From JANQSP01 sp965237565 (GTDB lineage: Bacteria > Bdellovibrionota > Bdellovibrionia > Bdellovibrionales > UBA1609), in contig OZ250145.1 of the NCBI GenBank assembly GCA_965237565.1, forward strand, positions 620,001 to 684,000: a stretch of 64,000 nt of DNA, written 5' to 3'. The translations under genes were made by a program, and so were the position numbers. A model generated the notes under the pieces. It was given only the letters and a program-made list of their open reading frames with translations. It made no database searches and had not been told where the DNA came from. Position 1 is the first letter of the stretch; every line of letters starts with the position of its first letter. Below, one piece after another: positions 25,693-35,356 of this stretch.

Positions 25693-26720
25693 TCGAAAAA
25701 TATCTTATTAAAAGTAACCAGACTCTAAAAAAATGGAGGAAGTTTAAATCCAATCGCAAAAGTTTTATCGCCTCTTGGATTTTTTTATGCATTCTTTTTT
25801 TGAGTTTGACCGCTGAATTTTGGTCTAACAATAAACCCATTGTGATGTCTTATGATCACAAAATCTATTTTCCCATTTTCGTGAATTACCATCCCTCTGA
25901 CCTAGATCTACAATCATATTCTAGTGTGATTGAGTATAGGAAGCTTCCATCTTCCTTACTCAATTGGAGCTTTTGGCCTCTGATCAAATGGGATCCCTTT
26001 GAATCCAATAAAAAACCAGATAACTATCCCTCTCCTCCTTCCTTTGAAAATTGGTTTGGCACAGATGATCGTGGAAGGGACGTGCTTTCCCGTTTGGTCT
26101 ATGGATTTCGTTACAGTATTGGCTTTGCCATTGCCGTTTGGCTTCTTTCCTATTTCGTAGGAACTTTGATTGGAGGAGCCATGGGTTTCCTTGGGGGATG
26201 GGTGGATTTGGTGGGCCAACGCTTTGTTGAAGTGATAGAAACCATTCCTTTTTTGCTCTTGCTCATTACGCTTGTGGATTTGATGGGAGGAGCATCTTTT
26301 TGGCTTTTGGTGGTTTTTATGTCCATTTTTAGGTGGATTAATATTTCTTATTATATGAGAGGAGAATTTTTGAAAATAAGAAAAAGAGAATTTGTGGATG
26401 CCTGTTATGTCCAAGGGATGAAACGTTCTAGAATTATGTTTAAACATATTTTACCAAATGCACTCAATCCTCTTGTGACTTTCTCTCCTTTTTCCATGTC
26501 AGCTAGCATTTCTTTTTTGGCAATTTTAGATTATCTGGGTTTTGGTCTCACTCCTCCCACTCCTTCTTGGGGGGAACTCCTTTTGCAAGCAGAACAATAT
26601 TTCACGGTAGCTTGGTGGTTGGCTCTTTTCCCCTCTATCGCCTTGTTTTTGACTTTGATGAACCTTACTTTTATTGGGGATGGGATACGAAATGCTTTTG
26701 ATCCTCGTAAAACAATTTAA
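25689..26720 (+). CDS. yejE: Peptide ABC transporter permease, YejE type
   Basis: This 343-residue permease starts with a cytoplasmic segment, a membrane span and a periplasmic insert SNNKPIVMSYDHKIYFPIFV, the feature that sets YejE apart from OppC. FGTDDRGRDVLSRLVYGFR and the EAA loop VDACYVQGMKRSRIMFKHILPN are typical of the second permease. It pairs with the YejB-like protein. The start overlaps the yejB stop (ATGA). No ATPase gene follows; the nearest candidate is at 33.37 kb. Confidence 0.9.
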   Translation: MIEKYLIKSNQTLKKWRKFKSNRKSFIASWIFLCILFLSLTAEFWSNNKPIVMSYDHKIYFPIFVNYHPSDLDLQSYSSVIEYRKLPSSLLNWSFWPLIKWDPFESNKKPDNYPSPPSFENWFGTDDRGRDVLSRLVYGFRYSIGFAIAVWLLSYFVGTLIGGAMGFLGGWVDLVGQRFVEVIETIPFLLLLITLVDLMGGASFWLLVVFMSIFRWINISYYMRGEFLKIRKREFVDACYVQGMKRSRIMFKHILPNALNPLVTFSPFSMSASISFLAILDYLGFGLTPPTPSWGELLLQAEQYFTVAWWLALFPSIALFLTLMNLTFIGDGIRNAFDPRKTI

Positions 26721-26770
26721 ATCACCTTGCTTGATCTAGAGTTTTCGATCCAGTTCTCTATTTTGTGTAA

Positions 26771-28060
26771 TCAAGTCTGTGACTCGTCCTGTGTTGACTT
26801 GTCCTGTGTTGGCTCTTCTGGCTTTTCCTCAGGATGAGGCAGACTGTCGGAATAAGACTTAAAAAGATAATTGATCTTTGATTGAAACCAGCTTTTTTCC
26901 GCCAAAGAAACAAATAAAGATGTGATAAGAATAGACAAAGGAATGATAGCAAAAATCAGATTTTGAATCCATTCGCCTCCCTCTAAGCCTCTTTGTAATG
27001 GCAAAGTGGCCAACACCGCACAAGCCAAACCTCTTGGCCCCATAGCTGTCGCCGTTATGACGTCTAATTTTGCAAATGTTTTTTGATTGAATACAAAGCG
27101 AACAGCTAAATAACGAGTTACAAAAATAAGGACTGTTAAAAATGTCGCCCATAAAATAGATGACCAACTGTCAATTTGTATCAATAACCCAAGATAAATG
27201 AAGAAAAAAGTACGTAGCAAGAAAGTGACAGCACTTAAAAGGGATATTTCATTCGAAGATAGAGGTTCTTCTTCTAAAATTTCCTTTAAAAATGGAGGAA
27301 GTAGATTGATGTTGGCCAAAGTGAAACCAAGAGCCAAGACACCAATTGCTCCGTTGAGTGAAAAAATTTGCAAGAGTCCGTAGGTCAAAAGAGCTCCTGC
27401 TTCTCCAGAAAAAGGTAATTTTGAAATGTCTGTTATTTTTCTGAGGAAGGCCCATAAAATTCCCGACATCACACCGAAAAAAATGGACACAATAGGGGTG
27501 GAACCCAAATTAATAAAAAACTGACTACCGCTACTTTTTTCTGCAGTGAGATATTCCAGCAAGCCCAAAAAAATCACAATCGTCAGAACATCTGTAAAGG
27601 CGGACTCTAAAGATAAAACGGTCTTTGTTTGTTTTCTTACGGAAAGGGGTTTTACCATTGGAATCACGATGGCTGAAGAAGTACTGCCAATTCCCACTCC
27701 AACCAAAACGGCTATAAGAGGAGATAAAACAGGCAACAAAACCATCGTGGTGACAGACGTGATGGATAAAAAGCTGACTAGGGAAAGAGAAAAAGCGGAT
27801 AGAGAAGATTCCATTAAGTCTTTTGCACTTAAATGGAGACCTCCCTCATACAAAATAATCACTAGTGTGATGACAGATAGAACAGTCCCTGCCTGACCCA
27901 AATGGATGTCTGGCTGTATGATCCCTGTAACAGCAGGACCCAAGACAAAACCCATGATGATAAGAATCAGCAGATCAGGAATCTTTGTTTTTTTGAAAAA
28001 CCAATTGAGTGCGTGGCCGAGAAAAAACAAAACGGAAAGACTAATAATTACAATATCCAT
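26771..28060 (-). CDS. Cation:proton antiporter, CPA family
   Basis: A membrane protein of about 429 residues with roughly twelve hydrophobic spans. LLILIIMGFVLGPAVTGI, LYEGGLHLS, GIGSTSSAIVIPM and LSLESAFTDVLTIV match the CPA1/CPA2 Na+(K+):H+ antiporter family; ESAFTD holds the acidic transport residue. No Trk/TrkA-N domain is attached. The tail (about 408-429) is hydrophilic with repeats of ...PTQDKSTQDESQ. ATG 28060 was chosen because AAGGA is 6 bases upstream; a TTG two codons earlier is possible. It follows speA by about 9 bases, so they are likely co-transcribed. Confidence 0.85.
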   Translation of the reverse strand: MDIVIISLSVLFFLGHALNWFFKKTKIPDLLILIIMGFVLGPAVTGIIQPDIHLGQAGTVLSVITLVIILYEGGLHLSAKDLMESSLSAFSLSLVSFLSITSVTTMVLLPVLSPLIAVLVGVGIGSTSSAIVIPMVKPLSVRKQTKTVLSLESAFTDVLTIVIFLGLLEYLTAEKSSGSQFFINLGSTPIVSIFFGVMSGILWAFLRKITDISKLPFSGEAGALLTYGLLQIFSLNGAIGVLALGFTLANINLLPPFLKEILEEEPLSSNEISLLSAVTFLLRTFFFIYLGLLIQIDSWSSILWATFLTVLIFVTRYLAVRFVFNQKTFAKLDVITATAMGPRGLACAVLATLPLQRGLEGGEWIQNLIFAIIPLSILITSLFVSLAEKSWFQSKINYLFKSYSDSLPHPEEKPEEPTQDKSTQDESQT

Positions 28061-28069
28061 GCTCAATCC

Positions 28070-30007
28070 TTATTTCGGTCTTTTCACTCTCTGTTCAGAT
28101 AGGTATGTGTAAGCAACTAGGGTCTGATTGTAATTTTTCAACAACCAACCTGCTTCCTCTCTGGAGAGTTTTTCATTTAAGACCGCATGTTCTGTCATCC
28201 TATGCACTTTTTCTGTCAATTCTCTTTTATGATATCCCACATATTTTAGCATGTCATATATGGAATCTCCTTCTACGTGATGTTCCACAGAGTAATCTCC
28301 ATTTTTGTTGATGGATACATGAATGGCGTCTGTGTCTCCAAAGAGATTGTGCATGTCTCCCAAAATTTCTTGGTAGGCTCCGGTTAAAAAAGTAGCCATG
28401 TAATAGGGCTCTTCTTTTTTTAAAGGATGTACAGGCAAGTGTTTTTCACTTTTCCAAGAATCATAATTCATAAAGCCAGAAATCTTTCCGTCTGAGTCAC
28501 AAGTCAAATCTACCATTCTGGCTTTTCGGGTGGGTTTTTCATTCAAACGGTGGATGGGCATAACAGGGAATATGTGGCCTAGAGCCCAAGAGTCCGGCAA
28601 ACTTTGAAATATTGAGAAATTGGAAAAATATGTATCAGATAATTCGTTTGTTAAAAGTTGAAAAATATCTTCATAGTCTTTTTGTCCCTCAACAAGTTTT
28701 TTTAGATGCGAGATTGCAAAGTAGTAAATATTTTCTGCCAGAGCTACTTCTTTTAGATTCAATACGCCATAGATAAATAACTGATGAATATCTTTTTTCT
28801 TTTCAATCAGATCATTAAAAGATTCACTGATGGGAGCCTTCCTCAGGTCTTTATAAATTTCATAAAGGTCTTTGATAAAAGGATGGCTGTTTTTATCTAT
28901 ATCTATTTCGACATCAGTAGAAGTGGATTTTTCGATTAAGTTTGCATCCATAATATTAAAAATCAAAAGAGAACTATGAGCGACCAAAAATCTGCCAGAC
29001 TCAGAAATAATGTTAGGATGAGGGAAATTTTTCTCGTCACAAATATTTTGTAAGTGATAGACAATGTCATTTACGTATTCTTGTGTGTTGTAATTGGTAG
29101 AGGAGTGAGAGTCTCCTGTGCCATCGTAATCCACTCCCAATCCGCCTCCCACATCCATGTACTTGATTTGCACTCCAAAGTTGTGGAGTTCCGTCATGAT
29201 GCGAGTTGCTTCTCGAATGGCAGATTTGATCGGTTGAATGGAAGTAATTTGGGAGCCAATATGGAAATGCAATAATTGCAAACGATCTAGGGCAGAATAT
29301 TTTTTCAGGATTTCAATGCTTTCAACCACTTCACTAGCTGTTAATCCAAACTTGGATCTAGAACCTGAACTCTCTGCCCATTTTCCATTCCCTTGCGTGC
29401 TGAGCTTGATCCGAAAGCCAATGTTGGAACAAACTTTTAGTTCCTTTGCTGTCTCTAAAATAATGTGCAATTCTTTCAATCGGTCCACAACAATAAAGAT
29501 TCGAATGCCAGCTTTCAAAGAGAGAAGAGCCGTTTGTATGTATTCTCTGTCTTTAAATCCATTGCAAATTATGATGTGTTCAGATTGATTGTTCACAACT
29601 GCCAAAGCAATTAGGAGTTCTGGTTTGCTTCCCACCTCCAATCCAAATCCGTATCGTCCACCTGACTGAATGATGTCTTCAATGACGGAGCTTTGCTGAT
29701 TGACTTTGATGGGAAACACACCTTGGTATTTTCCTTTGTAACCGTATTCTTTAATGGCCTGTTCGAAACAGGTGACCAACTTATCCATTTGGGAACGAAT
29801 GATACCTGGAAATCGAATCAGTACAGGAAGCCTGATGTTTTGTTTCGCTAGTTCCGTGACAATCTTATAGAGGTCTAAATGGGGTCCTTTTCCACCTTGA
29901 GGGGTAATTTCTACGTGTCCCTTCGAGTTGATAGAGAAATATTCCTTGCCCCATATATCCACTCCATAGATTTTTGAGCTATCATCAATAGTCCATTTTT
30001 TGCTCAT
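28070..30007 (-). CDS. speA: Biosynthetic arginine decarboxylase
   Basis: The 645-residue PLP enzyme has the typical opening (YGVDIWGKEYFSINSKGHVEI), the PLP lysine in VFPIKVNQQ (about 102), the FHIGSQ segment, DVGGGLGVDYDGTG and SESGR. It converts arginine to agmatine, from which the ureohydrolase at 21.9 kb could make putrescine. Length and order match the SpeA family. The start is ATG 30007. A CPA antiporter gene follows closely; whether the pairing has a role in pH balance is only a guess. Confidence 0.95.
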   Translation of the reverse strand: MSKKWTIDDSSKIYGVDIWGKEYFSINSKGHVEITPQGGKGPHLDLYKIVTELAKQNIRLPVLIRFPGIIRSQMDKLVTCFEQAIKEYGYKGKYQGVFPIKVNQQSSVIEDIIQSGGRYGFGLEVGSKPELLIALAVVNNQSEHIIICNGFKDREYIQTALLSLKAGIRIFIVVDRLKELHIILETAKELKVCSNIGFRIKLSTQGNGKWAESSGSRSKFGLTASEVVESIEILKKYSALDRLQLLHFHIGSQITSIQPIKSAIREATRIMTELHNFGVQIKYMDVGGGLGVDYDGTGDSHSSTNYNTQEYVNDIVYHLQNICDEKNFPHPNIISESGRFLVAHSSLLIFNIMDANLIEKSTSTDVEIDIDKNSHPFIKDLYEIYKDLRKAPISESFNDLIEKKKDIHQLFIYGVLNLKEVALAENIYYFAISHLKKLVEGQKDYEDIFQLLTNELSDTYFSNFSIFQSLPDSWALGHIFPVMPIHRLNEKPTRKARMVDLTCDSDGKISGFMNYDSWKSEKHLPVHPLKKEEPYYMATFLTGAYQEILGDMHNLFGDTDAIHVSINKNGDYSVEHHVEGDSIYDMLKYVGYHKRELTEKVHRMTEHAVLNEKLSREEAGWLLKNYNQTLVAYTYLSEQRVKRPK

Positions 30008-30082
30008 ACGCTTTCCATTCTTTGTCGATTCTTCGTTTTTTATGCTTAATTCTTTAGGCCATGGAGCAAATTTCTTAAGTGA

Positions 30083-32479
30083 TTAGTTAGTGACGATATT
30101 AAGAATTCTTTTGGGTTTGTAAATAATTTTTTTAATAGTTCGTCCATTTAGTGCTTTTTGAACAGGAAGTTGTTTTTTGGCTTCCTGAATGGCTTCGGCC
30201 TCCGAGGTATTCTTTGAACAAGAAATCGTTCCTCTCATTTTCCCATTGACCTGTACTCCCATGGTGGAAACCCCCTCACTCGCTAGTTCCTCTTGGTATT
30301 CAGGCCACGAACTCAAGGATACAAAGCCTTCTCCTCCAAGGGCTGACCACATCTCTTCTGCCAGATGAGGAGCAAATGGCATCAGAAGCTGAGAAAAAAT
30401 CTTCAAAATTTTGTGATTGATTACTTCTTCTCTGTATAATTCGTTGAGCAAAATCATCATGGAGCTAATAGCGGTGTTCAAGTTCATGTTCTCAATATCT
30501 TCTGTTACTTTTTTAGTTGTTCGGTTCAATAGGCTGAGAAGTTGTGGCTTGATTTCACCTCGTTCAGATAAGAGATTTCCTTTTTCATCAAGGCAAAGAC
30601 GCCACAGACGATCCAAGAAGCGTCTAGATCCTTCGATTCCTTTTGAAGACCAAGGTTTATCTTTTTCTAAAGGACCCAAAAAAATAATATAAACTCTAAT
30701 GGCATCCGCACCGTACTGATCTTGCAAAGTATCTGGATTGGCCACATTCCCTCTGGATTTTGACATTTTCTGTCCGTCTTCTCCTAGAATCATACCTTGA
30801 TGAACGAGTTTTGTGAAAGGCTCCTCTTGCGAAACCAATTTCATATCATACAAAACTTTTTGCCAAAATCTTGCATACAGCAAGTGTCCAACTGTGTGTT
30901 CTGATCCTCCCACATAAAGGTCAACGGGCATCCAGTATTTTTGTTTTTCAAAATCAAAAGGAGCCTTTTTGTTTTTTGTATCCGTATAGCGCAAAAAATA
31001 CCAAGAAGATCCTGCATAGCCTGGCATTGTGTTGGTATCTCTTTTCCCTTTTTCTCCCGTTTTTGGATCTGTGTAATCCACAAATTGGGAATTTTTTGCC
31101 AAAGGAGCTTCCCTTCCATCAGAAGGTCCATAATGAGTCGTTTTTGGCAATTCAACTGGAAGTTCAGATTCGTTCACAGCACGCACTTTGTCTTTAAAAT
31201 GGACTAAGGGAAATGGTTCTCCCCAGTAACGTTGTCTAGAAAAAATCCAGTCTTTTAATTTGTATTGAATCTCTCCTTTGCCGCACTTTTTTTGTTCTAG
31301 TTGATGAATGATTTTTTGAATGGCTGTCTCGTTATCACATCCGTTTATAAAGTCTGAGTTGATGTGAACGCCTTCATTCATAAAGGGAAGTTTATCGGCT
31401 TCTATGACTTGTTTGATCGGTAAATCAAACTTCTTTGCGAATTGAAAATCCCGTTCATCGTGGGCTGGAACAGCCATCACAGCTCCCGTTCCGTAGTCCA
31501 TCAGTACGTAATCAGCTATCCAAATAGGGATTTCTTTTTTTGTGAAGGGATGAATCGCGTAAGCACCAGCGAATACACCTGTTTTGTTTTCAGACGTTTT
31601 GCGAGCAACCTGAGAGAGACTCTCTGCAGATTTTTTATATCGGTCGACGTCTGGTTTTTTTGTTGAATGAGTAATCTTGCCCACTAAAGAATGTTCCGGT
31701 GACAAAACCATGAAGGTTACACCGAACAAGGTATCAGGGCGAGTGGTGAAAACTTCAATGACATGCTTTGTATTTTTGACAGAAAAAAATATTTTGGCGC
31801 CAAAACTTTTTCCAATCCAATTCCTTTGCCCCTCAATGGTTTTGTTTGGCCAGTCGAGAGTTTTCAATCCTTCTAGCAATCTGTCTGAGTATTTTGTGAT
31901 GGCGAGCAACCACTGCTCCACCCACTTCTTAATAACAGGGTGATTTCCTCTTTCACTTTTTCCATCCACCACTTCTTCATTGGCCAAAATGGTTTTTATG
32001 GCTGGGCACCAATTGACCGGTGTCTTTTTTTGATAAGCTAATCCCTTTTCAAAGAATTTAATGAAAATCCATTGTGTCCACTTATAAAAATCAGGGTCGC
32101 AAGTAGAGAGCTCCCGCTTCCAATCAAAACTGTATCCAAAAGATTTGAGTTGTCGGCGAAAATTATCAATCGCTTGTCGAGTAATGATGGAGGGATGAAT
32201 GTTTGTTTGAATAGCATATTGTTCTGCTGGCAAACCAAAAGCGTCGTAGCCAATGGGATTTAAAACATTAAAGCCTCTGCATCTTTTGTATCTAGCAACA
32301 ACATCTGTGGGAGTATAGGAAGCCAAATGTCCTATGTGCAAGCCAAATCCGGAGGGGTAGGGGAACATATTGAGAGCGTAAAACTTGGCTCGGTCCCAAC
32401 GCACTTCCGCCTTGAAACAAGAATCCTTAGCCCACTTTTTTTGCCATTTTTTTTCTATTTTTTTGTGATCGAAAGTCAT
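30083..32479 (-). CDS. leuS: Leucyl-tRNA synthetase
   Basis: This 798-residue class I synthetase has FPYPSGFGLHIGHLASYTPT (HIGH motif), the editing CP1 domain with TTRPDTLFGVTFMVLSPEH and VPAHDERDFQFA, the zinc-like insertion, and GQKMSKSRGNVANPDTL (KMSKS). It charges tRNA-Leu. It is slightly shorter than the usual ~860 residues. ATG start at 32479. It is followed by speA-region genes without an obvious shared function, and the O-methyltransferase gene lies upstream on the same strand. Confidence 0.97.
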   Translation of the reverse strand: MTFDHKKIEKKWQKKWAKDSCFKAEVRWDRAKFYALNMFPYPSGFGLHIGHLASYTPTDVVARYKRCRGFNVLNPIGYDAFGLPAEQYAIQTNIHPSIITRQAIDNFRRQLKSFGYSFDWKRELSTCDPDFYKWTQWIFIKFFEKGLAYQKKTPVNWCPAIKTILANEEVVDGKSERGNHPVIKKWVEQWLLAITKYSDRLLEGLKTLDWPNKTIEGQRNWIGKSFGAKIFFSVKNTKHVIEVFTTRPDTLFGVTFMVLSPEHSLVGKITHSTKKPDVDRYKKSAESLSQVARKTSENKTGVFAGAYAIHPFTKKEIPIWIADYVLMDYGTGAVMAVPAHDERDFQFAKKFDLPIKQVIEADKLPFMNEGVHINSDFINGCDNETAIQKIIHQLEQKKCGKGEIQYKLKDWIFSRQRYWGEPFPLVHFKDKVRAVNESELPVELPKTTHYGPSDGREAPLAKNSQFVDYTDPKTGEKGKRDTNTMPGYAGSSWYFLRYTDTKNKKAPFDFEKQKYWMPVDLYVGGSEHTVGHLLYARFWQKVLYDMKLVSQEEPFTKLVHQGMILGEDGQKMSKSRGNVANPDTLQDQYGADAIRVYIIFLGPLEKDKPWSSKGIEGSRRFLDRLWRLCLDEKGNLLSERGEIKPQLLSLLNRTTKKVTEDIENMNLNTAISSMMILLNELYREEVINHKILKIFSQLLMPFAPHLAEEMWSALGGEGFVSLSSWPEYQEELASEGVSTMGVQVNGKMRGTISCSKNTSEAEAIQEAKKQLPVQKALNGRTIKKIIYKPKRILNIVTN

Positions 32480-32525
32480 TTCGCTTTATTAAGTATTTCA
32501 CATGGTGAAGTCAATGAAAATGCCT

Positions 32526-33179
32526 TCATTCCTTTTTCATTCCCACGGACAGTCCTTCAGCCGTTGGGATGATTGTGGAAAAAAAACGATCACATGAAGC
32601 TAAGCTCTCGTTAAATTTTTTCATAATTTCTACGATGCTTGCTTTGATTTCATGCTTTGGTTCTCCGTAGATAGCTCCAAAGAGAAAAGTATTGTCTGCA
32701 ACTACCAAACCTCCGGGCTTTAAATTGTTATAGCTCCAATCGAGATAATCCAAGTAGCCTTCTTTATCTGCATCGATAAAGACCATATCAAAGGGATTTT
32801 TGTTTTCTAGCTGTCGTAAACTTTCTAGAGCGGGACCATTTACAAATGTAATTTTCTTAGAGGAGGGATCTTTTTGGATAAGAGCTTTGGCTGTTTCTTG
32901 CCTCTGTTTGTCTCTGTCCAAGGTGAACAGTTCTCCGTCTTCTGGTAAAGAGCGGGCAATCATGAGTCCGGAGTAAGCATATAAGGTTCCAATCTCAACA
33001 GCCTTTTTGACAGACAAAGCTCGGCACAAAAATTGCAAAATCCCTCCCTCATAATGAGAGATTTGCATGTGGTCCACCTTCTCTTTTTGGGCTTGTTCGG
33101 TGAGTTTTTGTAGGATGGGATCTTTTTTTGCGAATAACTTTTTCAAATAAAGATTTTTCGCTGTTTTATCTGTTCTCAA
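32526..33179 (-). CDS. SAM-dependent O-methyltransferase (catechol-type family 3)
   Basis: The 217-residue protein has the Rossmann-like methyltransferase motifs VEIGTLYAYSGLMIARSLP (SAM loop), LFTLDRD, FDMVFIDADKEGYLDYLDW (metal and catalytic aspartates) and GGLVVADNTFLFG. These match the cation-dependent O-methyltransferase family 3. The target is unknown. The start is TTG 33179 with AAGG upstream. It lies just upstream of leuS on the same strand. Confidence 0.87.
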   Translation of the reverse strand: MRTDKTAKNLYLKKLFAKKDPILQKLTEQAQKEKVDHMQISHYEGGILQFLCRALSVKKAVEIGTLYAYSGLMIARSLPEDGELFTLDRDKQRQETAKALIQKDPSSKKITFVNGPALESLRQLENKNPFDMVFIDADKEGYLDYLDWSYNNLKPGGLVVADNTFLFGAIYGEPKHEIKASIVEIMKKFNESLASCDRFFSTIIPTAEGLSVGMKKE

Positions 33180-33366
33180 AACATACCTTGCTTGGTTCCA
33201 ATTACTTCGCCCGATGCTAGCACTATTTTATGAATTTGAGATAGCACTTTGTTCGCAACAAAGATGGGCTAGCCTCATTTTTTGCTTGGATGGTCTTGTA
33301 CCCTGCTTGTAAATCAGTATTTTATTTGCAAAGCGGGCTAAAAATTCGTACTAATCATAGTGTTTT

Positions 33367-35061
33367 ATGTCATCTTTTGTCGAAATTAAAAATTTGTCAG
33401 TCGATTTTCAACTGGATGAAAGGGTTCTTCATGCAGTTCGAAACATCTCCTTCCAAATCCCCAAGGGAAAAACTGTGGGATTGGTGGGAGAATCTGGTTC
33501 AGGAAAAAGTGTGACAGCTTTTTCTTTGATGCGTTTGGTTCCTGAACCTCCCGGCTCCATCTCTGGAGGTCAGATTCTTTTTCATGGAAAAAATCTTCTT
33601 TCTTTGTCTGATGCGGAAATGAGAAACATCCGAGGAAACCGTATGTCCATGATTTTTCAGGAGCCTATGTCTAGTTTGAATCCGGTTTTCACGATTGGTA
33701 ACCAGATAGCAGAGACCCTGATTGTACACCAAAAACTGTCAAAAAAGGAGGCTACTGAAAGATCTATTAAACTGCTCCACCAAGTGGAAATTGATAATCC
33801 TCACGAGCGGATAAAGGCATATCCGCACCAACTCAGCGGGGGGCAAAGACAAAGAGTGATGATCGCCATGGCAATTGCCTGCAATCCTGAGCTTCTGATT
33901 GCTGATGAGCCCACAACTGCTTTGGATGTTACCATTCAAAAACAAATCATGGAGCTACTAAGAAATCTTCAAAAACAATATGGAATGAGCATTTTATTTA
34001 TCACACATGATTTGAGTTTGATTGCAGAAATAGCGGATGAAATACTTGTGATGTACCAAGGGAAATTGGTGGAAAAAAACTCAACAAGTAATATTTTTAA
34101 ATCTCCCCAACACCCTTACACAAAGGGTTTGATGGCTTGTCGCCCGACTTTGGATAACAATTGGAATCGCTTGCCAGTGATGAGCGACTACTTGGACAGT
34201 ACAGGCCAAACTCTCATTCCAGAAGACAAATGGGGCATAAAAAAAACAAAAAATCTATTTTCTGTCGACGTTGTATTGGAAGTGAAAAATTTGAAAAAAT
34301 ATTTTCCCTTCAAAAAAGATTTTTTTGGAAATGTAAAATCTTGGATCAAAGCTGTGGATGACGTGTCTTTTCAGTTGAGAAAAGGGGAAACCTTGGGCTT
34401 GGTCGGAGAATCTGGATGCGGGAAAACCACCTTAGGACGAGTGATTTTGCGTCTTCTTTCGGCCACCAGTGGCGAGGTTATTTATCGAGGAAAAAGCTTG
34501 ATGGATCTTTCATGGAAGCAAATGCTACCTTTTCGTCGAAAAATGCAGATTATTTTTCAAGACCCTTATTCTTCCTTGAATCCGAGAATGACGATTGAGT
34601 CTACTTTAACTGAGCCGATGATTGTGCATCATTTGGGAGCTGGTAGGAAAGAGAGAAGAGAAAGAGCTGAATATTTAATGGAAAAAGTGGGTTTATCAGT
34701 GGATATGCTTTTGCGATACCCGCACGAATTTTCTGGAGGACAAAGGCAAAGAATTTGTATCGCAAGGGCCTTGGTTGTCGAACCGGAATTTATTGTTTGT
34801 GATGAATCTCTATCCGCCTTGGATGTTTCTATTCAGTCGCAAATTCTTAATTTGCTTTTGGATTTACAAGATGAAATGGATCTGAGTTACATTTTTATTT
34901 CTCACGATTTGGCGGTTGTAAAATTCATATCAGATGAGATTTGTGTGATGAATGACGGGAAGATCGTAGAAAGAAACAATGCAGAGGGGATCTATAAAAA
35001 TCCGCAAAATGAGTATACAAAAAAACTTCTCAATTCAATTCCTTCTGGAATTCCATCGTAA
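33367..35061 (+). CDS. yejF: Double ABC ATPase of a peptide importer (YejF-like)
   Basis: A 564-residue fusion of two nucleotide-binding domains. The first (1-260) has Walker A GESGSGKSVT, signature LSGGQRQRVMIAMA, and Walker B LLIADEPTT. The second (300-560) has GESGCGKTTLGR, FSGGQRQRICIARA and FIVCDESLSALD. Each ends in the peptide-importer C-tail (HPYTKGLMA and NEYTKKLLNSIPSG). YejF is such a fused ATPase, so it probably powers the YejA-B-E proteins encoded at 23.0-26.7 kb. The first domain has a lysine-containing segment 'GIKKTKNL' linker. It is a lone gene with its own probable terminator downstream. Confidence 0.88.
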   Translation: MSSFVEIKNLSVDFQLDERVLHAVRNISFQIPKGKTVGLVGESGSGKSVTAFSLMRLVPEPPGSISGGQILFHGKNLLSLSDAEMRNIRGNRMSMIFQEPMSSLNPVFTIGNQIAETLIVHQKLSKKEATERSIKLLHQVEIDNPHERIKAYPHQLSGGQRQRVMIAMAIACNPELLIADEPTTALDVTIQKQIMELLRNLQKQYGMSILFITHDLSLIAEIADEILVMYQGKLVEKNSTSNIFKSPQHPYTKGLMACRPTLDNNWNRLPVMSDYLDSTGQTLIPEDKWGIKKTKNLFSVDVVLEVKNLKKYFPFKKDFFGNVKSWIKAVDDVSFQLRKGETLGLVGESGCGKTTLGRVILRLLSATSGEVIYRGKSLMDLSWKQMLPFRRKMQIIFQDPYSSLNPRMTIESTLTEPMIVHHLGAGRKERRERAEYLMEKVGLSVDMLLRYPHEFSGGQRQRICIARALVVEPEFIVCDESLSALDVSIQSQILNLLLDLQDEMDLSYIFISHDLAVVKFISDEICVMNDGKIVERNNAEGIYKNPQNEYTKKLLNSIPSGIPS

Positions 35062-35284
35062 TTGGAGGAAAAATTTCAGTAGCAGGCAGGAGAATGTAAG
35101 AAATATGTGTATTTTATTCTATCGAAATAAGACGCTAGAAACACATACCTGTACCTGAGTGAAAAATTTTCATGAAGAACTTTCAAGCACTTAAATAAAA
35201 AATGATTTTGCCCGATTCTCAATATCTTGAGCCCTAGAAACTGAATGCTTTATATTTTGAGAGCCAGATACATTCTGTTTTGAA

Positions 35285-35318
35285 GAGGGAAAAGTTTTCC
35301 CTCTCGAATTTTTTTTTT
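35285..35318 (+). terminator. Rho-independent terminator downstream of the yejF-like gene
   Basis: GAGGGAAAAG...TTTTCCCTC forms a 7-9 bp hairpin at 35285-35303, followed by TCGAA and a run of ten T residues. It is 220 bases after yejF, so the transcript has a long 3' tail. It also insulates the next gene, whose promoter overlaps its T-run. Confidence 0.8.
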
Positions 35319-35345
35319 GACAACAAACCAGCTATTTTATATTTT
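35317..35345 (+). promoter_or_regulatory. Probable sigma-70 promoter of the lipoprotein gene
   Basis: A consensus TTGACA at 35317-35322 is followed, after 17 bases, by TATTTT at 35340-35345. Transcription would start about 35352, only five or so bases before the ATG at 35357, and no ribosome-binding site is present, so the mRNA may be leaderless. Confidence 0.55.
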
Positions 35346-35356
35346 GCTTCTGGTTT

